A stretch of DNA of 45,468 bases from Saccharothrix coeruleofusca (GTDB lineage Bacteria; Actinomycetota; Actinomycetes; Mycobacteriales; Pseudonocardiaceae), in NCBI RefSeq assembly GCF_014648515.1, contig NZ_BMRG01000007.1:133391-178858 (forward strand), in the 5' to 3' direction. Position 1 is the first letter of the stretch, and the number at the start of each line of letters is the position of its first letter. The translations under genes and the position numbers were made by a program. The notes under the pieces are model-generated. The model was given only the letters and a program-made list of their open reading frames with translations. It was not told where the DNA came from and searched no databases. Shown here piece after piece: positions 24,162 to 32,050 of this stretch.

Positions 24162-27100
24162 ATGCTGAGCGCCGACGGCCGTCTGGTCCACTCCCCCGCG
24201 GACCTGGTCGACCTGCTGGAGTGCGAGCACCGCAGCACCCTGTCGCTGGCCGCGGCGCTGGGCCTGCCCGGTGCGCCGGTCGGCGAACCGCAGCGCGACA
24301 CCCTGGCCGCCAAGCACGGCCTGCAGCACGAGCAGGCGATCCTGGAGCGCTTCCGCGAGCGGCACGCCGTGGTGGAGATCCCGCAGCCCGCGCCCACCCA
24401 CGAGGCGCTCACCCTGGCCGCCAGGCAGACCCGCGAGGCCATCGCCGCCGGGGCTCCGGTGATCTACCAGGGCGTCTTCTACGAGGACGGCTTCCACGGC
24501 CGCGCCGACTTCCTGGTCGCCACCGACCGGGGCTACGAGCCGCACGACGCGAAGCTGGCCCGGCACGCCACCCCGGCGGCCGTGGTGCAGCTGACCGCCT
24601 ACGCGCACGCGCTGGGCGAGCACGCGGGCCCGGCCACGCACCTGCTGCTGGGCGACGGCAGCACCCGCACCTTCCGGGCCGCGGACTTCCTGCCGGTGGT
24701 GCGCGACCTGCTGGCGCGGCTGCGGGCCAAGCGGCCCGCCCTGCCCGAGCGGCTGTGGGACGACGAGCGCCCGGCGTGCGCGACCTGCCGGTTCTCCCGG
24801 CACTGCGCCGAGGGCCGGGAGCGCGACCGCGACCTGTCGCTGGTCGCGGGCATCCGCGCGGACCAGCGGCGCAAGCTGGCCGCCGCCGGGCTGGGCACCA
24901 TCGACGCGCTGGCCAACGCCACCGCCACCCAGCGCCCGGCCACGATGTCGCAGGCCACCTTCACCGCCCTGCGCGCGCAGGCCGCGCTCCAGGTCATCCA
25001 GGACTCCTCGCGCACCGAGGACGACCCGGTCGGCAAGGTCGCCTACGAGGTGGTCGCCCCGGAGGCGCTGGCCGCGCTGCCCGACCCCAGCCCCGGCGAC
25101 CTGTTCTTCGACATGGAGGGCGACCCGTACGCGCTGGCGGGCGAGGGCCTGGAGTACCTGTTCGGCGTGGTCACGCCAGAGGAGCGGTTCACCCCCTTCT
25201 GGGCGCACACCCGGCCGCAGGAGAAGGAGGCGTTCGAGCGGCTGGTCGACCTTGCCACGGCCCGCGTCGCCGAGCACCCCGGCGCGCACGTCTACCACTA
25301 CGCGCCGTACGAGGTGAACGCGCTCAAGCGGCTGGCCGCCCTGCACGGCACCCGCGAGGAGGAGGTGGACCACCTGCTGCGCTCGGGCGCGCTGGTGGAC
25401 CTCTACGCGGTGGTGCGCAAGGCTTTGCGGGTCTCCCAGCGGTCGTACTCGATCAAGTACCTCGAACCGCTCTACATGCCGTCGGCCCGCGCGGGCGAGG
25501 TGACCACGGCGGTGTCCAGCATCGAGGCCTACGAGCAGTACCTGGCGCTGGTCGGGGTGGACCCCGAGCGCGCGCGGGAAGTGCTCGACGGCATCGCCGA
25601 GTACAACGCCTACGACTGCGTCTCCACCCACCGCCTCTACCGCTTCCTGCTCGACATCCGCGCCGAGGCGGGCATCGCGGCCGAGGCGCCCGAGCCATCG
25701 CTGCTGCGGGAGGTCGAGGACGAGCTGGCCGCGCAGCGCCGGGCCGAGCGCGCCGAGCGGCTGGCCGCGGTGGTCGACCCGCTGCTGGCCGGGCTGCCGG
25801 ACAACCCGGCCGAGGCCACCGACGACGAGCGGGCGCGGGCGCTGCTGGCCGCGGCGGTCGGCTACCACCGGCGGGAGACCAACCCGGCGTGGTGGGACTT
25901 CTTCCGCCAGGTCGCCGCGCCGCTGCCGGACCTGGAGGCGGACAACGCCTGCGCGGTGCCGGTGTCGGTGCGCGCGGAGCACTGGACCATGCCGTCGGGC
26001 CGGGTGCGCAAGGCCAAGCGCGAGGTGCGGGCCCGCTGCGACCCGGACCGCCCGCACCCGTTCGCCAAGGGCGACCAGGTGCGCCTGCTCTACCCCGGCA
26101 CGCCCGCCAACCGCACGCGCGACGCGGTGGTGCTCGACGAGTCGGCCGAGGAGATCCTGCTGCTGGAGAGCGCCTCCGCCGACGAGACCGACGACGCGCG
26201 GCCGGTGGCGGTGCTGCCGGGCAGCCCGGTGCGCCCGACGCCCAAGGACGAGGCGGTCTACGACCTGGCCCGCGCGGTCGTGGACCAGCTGCCCGAACTG
26301 CCCCCGCACCCCGGCGTGGACCTGGTCCGCCGCACGCCGCCGCGGCTGCGCGTGGACGGCCTGCCGCGCGGCGGCGACGTGATCTCCGACGTGATCGCGG
26401 CGGTGGACGCGCTGGACGGCTCGACGCTGGCGGTGCAGGGGCCGCCCGGCGCGGGCAAGACCTACCTCGCCGGGCGGCTGATCGCCCACCTGATCCGCGG
26501 CGGTCGCAGCGTCGGCGTCACCTCCACCAGCCACAAGGCGGTGGAGAACGTGCTCACCGCGGCGCTGGCGGCGGGCCGCGAGGCGGGCGTGCCGATCCCG
26601 ACCGCCAAGCGCGCCAAGGGCACGCCCGCCAAGGACTGCGCGTGGGAGCAGCCCAGGGACAACCCGGCGCTGGTGCGCTGGCGGCACGAGCAGGGCGCCG
26701 GGCACCTGGTCGGCGGCACCGCGTGGACCTTCGCCAACGCGGCGCTGCGCGAGCAGCCCTTCGACGTGCTGATCGTGGACGAGGCGGGCCAGTTCGCGCT
26801 GGCCGACGCGCTGGCGGTGTCCACCTGCGCGCGCAACCTGGTGCTGCTGGGCGATCCGCAGCAGCTCCCGCAGGTCGTGCAGGGCACCCACCCGGCGGGG
26901 GCGGACGCCTCGGCGCTGGGGCACCTGATCGGCGACGCCGACGTGATCCCGCCGCACCTGGGCTACTTCCTGGACCAGACCAGGCGGATGCACCCGAGGG
27001 TGTGCCGACCGGTGTCCAACCTGTCCTACGCGGGACTGCTGCACGCCCACCCCAGCGCCGCGGCGCGCGGCATCGCCGGACTGGAGCCGGGGCTGTACCT

Positions 27101-27575
27101 GCGCCAGGTCGACCACCGGCACAACACCACCGGCTCGGTCGAGGAAGCCGCCGCCGTGGTGGACGTGGTGCGGTCGCTGGTGGGGCGGCTGTGGACCGAC
27201 GGCGAGCACGCCCGCGCGCTGGACGACTCGGACATCCTCGTGGTGGCGCCCTACAACCTGCAGGTGCGGCTGGTGCGCCGGGAACTGGAGCGGCACGGCT
27301 ACGAGCACGTGCGAGTCGGCACGGTGGACCGGTTCCAGGGCCAGGAGGCGCCGGTGGTGATCACCACCATGACCTCCTCGGCGGCGGTCGACCTGCCGCG
27401 CGGACTGGACTTCCTGCTCTCGCGCAACCGCTTGAACGTCGCGCTCTCGCGCGCCCAGGCGGTGGCCGTGGTGATCTGCTCGCCGCGCCTGGTCGAAGCC
27501 GACATCCGCGACGTGGAGCAGCTGCGGCTGGTCTCCGGCATGATCGGCCTCATCTCCGAGGCTGTGCTGTATTGA
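24162..27575 (+). CDS. TM0106-family RecB-like nuclease, DEDD exonuclease-like and SF1 helicase fusion
   Basis: A 1137-residue multidomain DNA enzyme. The N-terminus is a RecB/Cas4-like PD-(D/E)XK nuclease: GRADFLV, then EPHDAKLARH and QLTAYAHAL, framed by one Cys (LLECEHRS) and a distal CATCRFSRHC cluster that suggests a 4Fe-4S site. Residues about 315-500 form an RNase H/DEDD-like domain (DLFFDMEGDPY, YHYAPYEVNALKRL, EYNAYDCVST). The C-terminal third is a Dna2/Upf1-type SF1 helicase: Walker A QGPPGAGKT, DEAG box, LLGDPQQLPQV, VDRFQGQEAPV and NRLNVALSRA. The role is probably DNA end processing or repair, possibly defence. ATG 24162 is taken from the adjacent -10; the frame is open back to 24069 through the repeat. 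Confidence 0.9.
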   Translation: MLSADGRLVHSPADLVDLLECEHRSTLSLAAALGLPGAPVGEPQRDTLAAKHGLQHEQAILERFRERHAVVEIPQPAPTHEALTLAARQTREAIAAGAPVIYQGVFYEDGFHGRADFLVATDRGYEPHDAKLARHATPAAVVQLTAYAHALGEHAGPATHLLLGDGSTRTFRAADFLPVVRDLLARLRAKRPALPERLWDDERPACATCRFSRHCAEGRERDRDLSLVAGIRADQRRKLAAAGLGTIDALANATATQRPATMSQATFTALRAQAALQVIQDSSRTEDDPVGKVAYEVVAPEALAALPDPSPGDLFFDMEGDPYALAGEGLEYLFGVVTPEERFTPFWAHTRPQEKEAFERLVDLATARVAEHPGAHVYHYAPYEVNALKRLAALHGTREEEVDHLLRSGALVDLYAVVRKALRVSQRSYSIKYLEPLYMPSARAGEVTTAVSSIEAYEQYLALVGVDPERAREVLDGIAEYNAYDCVSTHRLYRFLLDIRAEAGIAAEAPEPSLLREVEDELAAQRRAERAERLAAVVDPLLAGLPDNPAEATDDERARALLAAAVGYHRRETNPAWWDFFRQVAAPLPDLEADNACAVPVSVRAEHWTMPSGRVRKAKREVRARCDPDRPHPFAKGDQVRLLYPGTPANRTRDAVVLDESAEEILLLESASADETDDARPVAVLPGSPVRPTPKDEAVYDLARAVVDQLPELPPHPGVDLVRRTPPRLRVDGLPRGGDVISDVIAAVDALDGSTLAVQGPPGAGKTYLAGRLIAHLIRGGRSVGVTSTSHKAVENVLTAALAAGREAGVPIPTAKRAKGTPAKDCAWEQPRDNPALVRWRHEQGAGHLVGGTAWTFANAALREQPFDVLIVDEAGQFALADALAVSTCARNLVLLGDPQQLPQVVQGTHPAGADASALGHLIGDADVIPPHLGYFLDQTRRMHPRVCRPVSNLSYAGLLHAHPSAAARGIAGLEPGLYLRQVDHRHNTTGSVEEAAAVVDVVRSLVGRLWTDGEHARALDDSDILVVAPYNLQVRLVRRELERHGYEHVRVGTVDRFQGQEAPVVITTMTSSAAVDLPRGLDFLLSRNRLNVALSRAQAVAVVICSPRLVEADIRDVEQLRLVSGMIGLISEAVLY

Positions 27576-27629
27576 CCCGGCTGCGCCGGGTCGGGCTCGG
27601 CCGCCTGGAAGTCGGCCCATCGGCACGCG

Positions 27630-27664
27630 TTTCGGAAAAATCGAAGGGCGTGATTTTTCCGAAA
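27630..27664. repeat. Perfect 13-bp hairpin repeat H2 downstream of the nuclease-helicase gene
   Basis: TTTCGGAAAAATC (27630-27642) and GATTTTTCCGAAA (27652-27664) are perfectly complementary around a 9-base loop. The AT-rich stem is strikingly unlike its GC-rich surroundings. It lies 54 bases after the stop codon and could be a terminator or a member of a dispersed palindrome family together with 16184-16219. The remaining 27576-27833 holds no gene. Confidence 0.7.
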
Positions 27665-27833
27665 GGCATCCCGACAGGCCGACGCGGCCTCGCGTGGGGG
27701 TTGGGGGTGAGTGAAGGGTGAAGGGCGGTTTTGTCACCTGAATGGAGTAGCGATTGAGGTGAACGGTGTCGGGCGGGTGTCCGTATAGGGGGTTGCGGGT
27801 CCCGCCGTAGCACCACTTCGCCCAGGAGTCGTC

Positions 27834-28463
27834 ATGCTGCTCGCACGAGCCGCGGCCGTGGCCGCGGTCATCGCGGCCACGTGCCTGGCCACCACCACTC
27901 CCGCCGCCGCGCACACGCCCGCGCTGAAAGCCGGGTGCGCGGACGGGCGCGCGGTGCTCTCGGTCGAGCTGCGCGACTACGACGGCAGGCGGGCCAATCG
28001 GGTCCGGGTGGACGACGGCGGGGAGTCCATTGAGGACCGTTCCTTCCGCTCGCACTTCCGGCGCGCCTACACCGGGTCCGGGGACGCGGTGCGCGCGTTC
28101 ACCGTCACTGTGCGGGCGTGGGACGATCCGAAGTGGTCTCGTGGCTGGTCGTTCCACCGCGAGCTCACCACCCCCGTCTGCGCGGCGCCTGCCGCCGCGG
28201 CACCGGTTGCGGCGACCACCACGACGGCAGCCGTGACCACAGTGGTCGAGACGACGACGGCTGCGTTAACGACGACAACCACGCCGCCGTTGACGTTCGT
28301 CTGGCCGACCGCCCGGCTCACCGCGTCCGTGGTTCCGGCGGCGGCCGACCGGGATCTGCCCGACACCGGCGCGGACGTGGTCGTGCCGCTGGCGGTGGCA
28401 CTGCTGGTGCTCGCGGGCGGAATCACCGTCCTGGTCGTCCAGCGCAGGCGGATCAGGGGCTGA
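27834..28463 (+). CDS. Cell-wall-anchored surface protein with LPDTG sortase motif
   Basis: A 209-residue secreted protein: signal peptide (LLARAAAVAAVIAATCLATTTPAAA), a compact domain (about 27-120) bounded by Cys residues in LKAGC and TPVC that probably form a disulfide, a Thr-rich linker, then LPDTGADVVVPLA, a membrane helix (VALLVLAGGITVLVV) and QRRRIRG. This is a C-terminal sortase signal. CAGGAG lies upstream of the ATG. It is a paralogue of the next gene, sharing the domain (FRSHFRRAYT against FRSDFKQSYT). The ligand or structural role is unknown. Confidence 0.88.
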   Translation: MLLARAAAVAAVIAATCLATTTPAAAHTPALKAGCADGRAVLSVELRDYDGRRANRVRVDDGGESIEDRSFRSHFRRAYTGSGDAVRAFTVTVRAWDDPKWSRGWSFHRELTTPVCAAPAAAAPVAATTTTAAVTTVVETTTAALTTTTTPPLTFVWPTARLTASVVPAAADRDLPDTGADVVVPLAVALLVLAGGITVLVVQRRRIRG

Positions 28464-28500
28464 TGTCCGTTTCGGCGTCGCCGAGATCACGGATCGGCAA

Positions 28501-28525
28501 CAAGCGAATCGCACCTTGTCGCTTG
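28501..28525. terminator. Weak hairpin between the two surface-protein genes
   Basis: CAAGCGA (28501-28507) pairs with TCGCTTG (28519-28525), 7 bp with an 11-base loop, 37 bases after the first surface-protein gene. Possible terminator without a T-tract. Confidence 0.35.
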
Positions 28526-28597
28526 CCCGATCGGGAACGCGACCTTTCCCCTATATGGTGAGCCAGTTCTCCTCAGCCCTTCCCTCAGGAGCATTTC

Positions 28598-29269
28598 ATG
28601 CAGTTCGCACGCACCGTGGCCGCGTCCGCGGGCATCGCCGCCGCCGTCGCGATCACGGGCCTGTTCACCGGCACGGCGTCCGCCCACAACAAGGACCTCA
28701 AGGCCGCCTGCGTCGGTGAGAAGACCGTGCTGTCGGTGAACCTGACCCAGTACAGCAGGCAGGACAACGGCCTGGAGATCACCGACAACGGTCAGCAGAT
28801 CGAGAAGAGAACCTTCCGGTCGGACTTCAAGCAGAGCTACACCGTCGCGGGCGACGTCGCGCACACCTTCGTGGTCAAGGTCAAGGCCACCGACGGTGAC
28901 CAGTACTCCTTCACCAAGGAGCTGAAGACCCCGGCTTGCGTCAAGCCGGTGCCCACGACGACCACCACGACCACCACCACGGCGGTCACCACCACCACGA
29001 CGACGGCGGCCACCACCACCACGACGACCGAGGAGCTGCCGCCGACGACGACCACCACCGAGTCGACCCCGGTCGAGTCGACGACCACGACCACCGAGGC
29101 CGCCCCGACCAGCACGACCACGACGGTCTCCCCGGTCCCGGTGGCCAACGAGGACGAGCTGGCCAGCACCGGCGCCAGCGTCCTGGTGCCGCTGCTGATC
29201 GGCGGCGGCCTGCTCGGTGGCGGTGCCGCGCTGCTGATCGTGATGCGCAGGCGCGCGAGCAACAGCTGA
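28598..29269 (+). CDS. Cell-wall-anchored surface protein with LASTG (class E type) sortase motif
   Basis: A 223-residue paralogue of the preceding gene. Signal peptide (AASAGIAAAVAITGLFTGTASA), a domain of about 90 residues with the conserved Cys pair (LKAAC, TPAC), a long linker of Thr repeats mixed with Glu and Pro, then LASTGASVLVPLL, a Gly/Leu membrane helix and MRRRASNS. LAXTG is the motif recognised by class E sortases of high-GC actinobacteria, whereas the sister protein carries LPDTG. The Thr-rich linker probably spans the wall and may be glycosylated. Confidence 0.88.
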   Translation: MQFARTVAASAGIAAAVAITGLFTGTASAHNKDLKAACVGEKTVLSVNLTQYSRQDNGLEITDNGQQIEKRTFRSDFKQSYTVAGDVAHTFVVKVKATDGDQYSFTKELKTPACVKPVPTTTTTTTTTAVTTTTTTAATTTTTTEELPPTTTTTESTPVESTTTTTEAAPTSTTTTVSPVPVANEDELASTGASVLVPLLIGGGLLGGGAALLIVMRRRASNS

Positions 29270-29280
29270 CCCGACGCGGA

Positions 29281-29317
29281 ACGGCCCCCGCGGCGCCTGT
29301 GGCGTCGCGGGGGCCGT
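29281..29317 (+). terminator. Rho-independent terminator after the LASTG protein gene
   Basis: A 17-bp stem with one G-U pair (ACGGCCCCCGCG... to ...CGCGGGGGCCGT) and a TGT loop, followed by TTTCGTT, begins 11 bases after the stop. It separates this gene from the converging polyol operon. Confidence 0.85.
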
Positions 29318-29351
29318 TTCGTTGTGCCAGGGCGGAACTCAGAGCGAACTT

Positions 29352-30341
29352 TCAGGGCAGGACTTGGATCTTGCGGCCCTGACCGGCCTGGAACATGCCC
29401 AGCGCGTCGGCGTAGTCGGCCAGCGGCAGGCGGTGGCTGATGAACACCTCCGGGTCGAGCACCCCGGTGGCGAACAGGTCCGCGGCCCGCTCGAACGAGT
29501 GCAGCACCGCCATCGAGCCGGTGATGGTGATCTCCTGGTTGTAGATCTTGTAGGGCTCGATGGTGACCCGCGCGGCGTAGTCGGACACGCCGAACTGGAG
29601 GAACGTGCCGCCCTTGGCGACCCGCCCCAACCCGTCCTGGATGGCGTGCGCGTTGCCCGTCGCGTCGATCACCAGGTCCCAGCCCTCCGGCCGGTCCAGC
29701 TCGTCGGCGGAGGCCGCGGTGGCGGTGACGCCCAGCAGCTGCGCGGTCTTCAGCCGCTCCTCGTTGAGGTCGACCACCTCGATGCTGGCCGCGCCGGTGA
29801 GCTTGCCCAGCTGGAGCATCATCAGCCCCATGGTCCCGGAGCCGTAGATCAGCACCCGGCTGGCCATCCGGGAGCGCAGCACGTCGTACCCGCGCACCGC
29901 GCACGACAGCGGCTCGATCAGCGCCGCGTCCTCGGTGCGCACGTGGTCGGGCAGCTTCACGCAGTTGGCCACCGGGGCCAGCGCGTACTCCGCCGCGCCA
30001 CCGCTGCGGCTGACGCCGATGGCGTTCCACCGCGCGCACAGGTTGTTGCGGCCCGACCGGCAGTAGCGGCACTCGTTGCAGTACAGCGACGGGTCCACGG
30101 CGACCCGGTCGCCGACCGCGACCTCGGTGACCTCGGAGCCGATCTCGACCACCACGCCCGCGAACTCGTGGCCGGGGATCACCGGCAGGGTGGGCGCGAA
30201 CTCGCCCTGCAGGATGTGCAGGTCGGTGCCGCACAGCCCGCACGCGGCCACGTCCACCACGACCTCGCGCGGGCCGGGAGCCGGGTCGGGCACCTCGGCG
30301 ACCTCGACCTCGCCGACGGCGCTGATCACGGCTGCTCTCAC
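29352..30341 (-). CDS. Zinc-dependent medium-chain (polyol) dehydrogenase
   Basis: A 329-residue zinc MDR enzyme of the sorbitol/threonine dehydrogenase group, oxidising a sugar alcohol with NAD(P). Catalytic zinc ligands are the Cys in ACGLCGTD and the HE pair in PGHEFAG; the structural zinc lobe is CNECRYCRSGRNNLC. The nucleotide fold has YGSGTMGLMMLQ and ends its second strand with EVVDLNEER, whose acidic residue suggests NAD preference. The GTG overlaps the permease stop by 4 bases. It is the last gene of the DeoR operon and probably gives the first catabolic step for the imported polyol. Confidence 0.88.
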   Translation of the reverse strand: MRAAVISAVGEVEVAEVPDPAPGPREVVVDVAACGLCGTDLHILQGEFAPTLPVIPGHEFAGVVVEIGSEVTEVAVGDRVAVDPSLYCNECRYCRSGRNNLCARWNAIGVSRSGGAAEYALAPVANCVKLPDHVRTEDAALIEPLSCAVRGYDVLRSRMASRVLIYGSGTMGLMMLQLGKLTGAASIEVVDLNEERLKTAQLLGVTATAASADELDRPEGWDLVIDATGNAHAIQDGLGRVAKGGTFLQFGVSDYAARVTIEPYKIYNQEITITGSMAVLHSFERAADLFATGVLDPEVFISHRLPLADYADALGMFQAGQGRKIQVLP

Positions 30342-31138
30342 TTCACGGCTCCCAACGACAGGCCCTGGACCAGCTTGTCCTGGGCGGCGAACCCGGCGAT
30401 GAGCACCGGCAGCGACACCACCGTCGCCGCGGCGCAGACCTTGGCCAGGAACAACCCCTGGCTGGTGACGAACCCGGTGAGGTAGACCGGGGCGGTGCCC
30501 GCGACCACGCCGGTCAGCACGCGGGCGAACAGCAGCTCGTTCCAGCTGAAGATGAAGCAGATCAGGGAGGTGGCGGCGATGCCGGGCATGGCCACCGGCG
30601 CGACCACCCGGCGCAGCGTGGTCACCAGGCCCGCGCCGTCCAGCGCCGCGGCCTCCAGGATCTCCTTGGGCACCTCGGCCAGGAACGACCGCATCAGCCA
30701 CACCGCGATCGGCAGGTTCATCGACGTGTAGAGCACGGCCAGGAACGAGATGTTGTCCAGCAGGCCGCTGTACTGGGCGACCAGGTAGATCGGCAGCAGG
30801 CCCGCCACCACCGGCAGCATCTTGGTGGACAGGAAGAAGAACAGCACGTCCGACCACTTGTCGACCTTCTTGATCGACAGCGCGTAGGCGGCGGGCACGG
30901 CCAGCAGCAGCACCAGGACGGTGGAGCCGACGCTGGCGCTGAGCGAGTTGATCAGCGGCGGCCACGGGTTGGAGTCGAAGAACTCGCCGTAGCTGTCGAA
31001 GGTGATCGGCGCGGTCAGCGACGGCGGGTTGGTCGCGGCGTCCGGCTCGCTGTGCAGCGAGGTGAGCACCATCCAGGCCACCGGCGCGAAGAACAGCAGC
31101 CCGGAGAACCAGGCCAGCACGCCCCAGACGCGGCTCAT
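30338..31138 (-). CDS. Carbohydrate ABC transporter permease (MalG/SmoG type)
   Basis: A 266-residue inner-membrane component with six helices. The cytoplasmic EAA loop reads EILEAAALDGAGLVTTLRRVVAPVAMPG, contacting the ATPase. It pairs with the MalF-type subunit encoded just upstream, whose stop it overlaps by 4 bases. No ATP-binding protein is encoded in this locus, so a shared MsiK-like ATPase elsewhere is likely. Confidence 0.92.
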   Translation of the reverse strand: MSRVWGVLAWFSGLLFFAPVAWMVLTSLHSEPDAATNPPSLTAPITFDSYGEFFDSNPWPPLINSLSASVGSTVLVLLLAVPAAYALSIKKVDKWSDVLFFFLSTKMLPVVAGLLPIYLVAQYSGLLDNISFLAVLYTSMNLPIAVWLMRSFLAEVPKEILEAAALDGAGLVTTLRRVVAPVAMPGIAATSLICFIFSWNELLFARVLTGVVAGTAPVYLTGFVTSQGLFLAKVCAAATVVSLPVLIAGFAAQDKLVQGLSLGAVK

Positions 31139-32019
31139 GCCCGTCCCTCCTCGCGCAGCAGCGACGACACCACGCGCAGGGCGAACGTGGCGATGATGAT
31201 CGAGCCGACGACCACCACGACACCGGCCGCGGACGCCTGGCCGTAGTCGTGGGCCTGGTAGAAGGTCTGGTAGATGGTGTAGGGCAGGTTCGCCGTGCCC
31301 AGGCCGCCCGAGGTGATCGTGAAGACCGCGTCGAAGTTCTGCACGATGTAGATCGACCCGAGCAGCGCGCCCAGCTCCAGGTACTGCCGCAGGTGCGGCA
31401 GGGTCAGGTGGGTGAAGATCTGCCAGGACGAGGCGCCGTCGATGCGCGCGGCCTCCACCGCGTCCTGCGGCCTGCTCTGCAGGCCCGCCAGCAGGATCAG
31501 CATCATGAACGGGGTCCACTGCCACACCAGCGCGGCCTCCACCGCGGTCAGCGGCATCCCGCTGATCCACTCCGGCTGCGGGGCGCCCTCGCCGAACAAC
31601 CAGGTGAGCGCGCCGTTGAGCAGGCCGTACTCCGGGTTGTAGAGGGCGTGCTTCCACAGCAGCGCGGCGGCCACCGGGACCACCAGGAACGGCGCGATGA
31701 GCATGGTGCGCACCAGGCCGCGCCCCGCGAACTTGCGGTCCAGCAGCAGGGCCAGCCCCAGGCCCAGCAGCAGGCTCACCAGCACCACGACCACGGTCAG
31801 CACGACCGTGGTGCCGATGGCCGAGCGCAGGTCCGGGTCGGTGAACACGGCCACGTAGTTGTCGACGCCCGCGAACCCGCGGTTGCGGGGGTCCAGCGAG
31901 TTCCACCGCATCAGCGAGATCACCAGCGTGGCCACGAAGGGCAGCTGGGTCACCGCGATGGTGAAGATCAGGGCGGGCAGCAGCGGCGCGCGCCTGGCCC
32001 AGCGCGCCGCCGCGTTCAC
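31135..32019 (-). CDS. Carbohydrate ABC transporter permease (MalF/SmoF type)
   Basis: A 294-residue permease with about six helices starting LLPALIFTIAVTQLPFVATLV. The EAA motif is [28 protein letters not shown] start with GGGAGGAATTC immediately before it. It forms the heterodimeric channel with the MalG-type subunit and receives substrate from the adjacent binding protein, whose gene ends 31 bases upstream. Confidence 0.92.
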   Translation of the reverse strand: MNAAARWARRAPLLPALIFTIAVTQLPFVATLVISLMRWNSLDPRNRGFAGVDNYVAVFTDPDLRSAIGTTVVLTVVVVLVSLLLGLGLALLLDRKFAGRGLVRTMLIAPFLVVPVAAALLWKHALYNPEYGLLNGALTWLFGEGAPQPEWISGMPLTAVEAALVWQWTPFMMLILLAGLQSRPQDAVEAARIDGASSWQIFTHLTLPHLRQYLELGALLGSIYIVQNFDAVFTITSGGLGTANLPYTIYQTFYQAHDYGQASAAGVVVVVGSIIIATFALRVVSSLLREEGRA

Positions 32020-32050
32020 GAATTCCTCCCGATGGGGGTGGGGTTGCTCA

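Noticed and set aside
24099-28157. Very long open frame (1352 codons) antisense to the nuclease-helicase
   Set aside because: Same reason: composition is a codon-complement artefact, while the plus-strand frame has ordered nuclease and helicase motifs.
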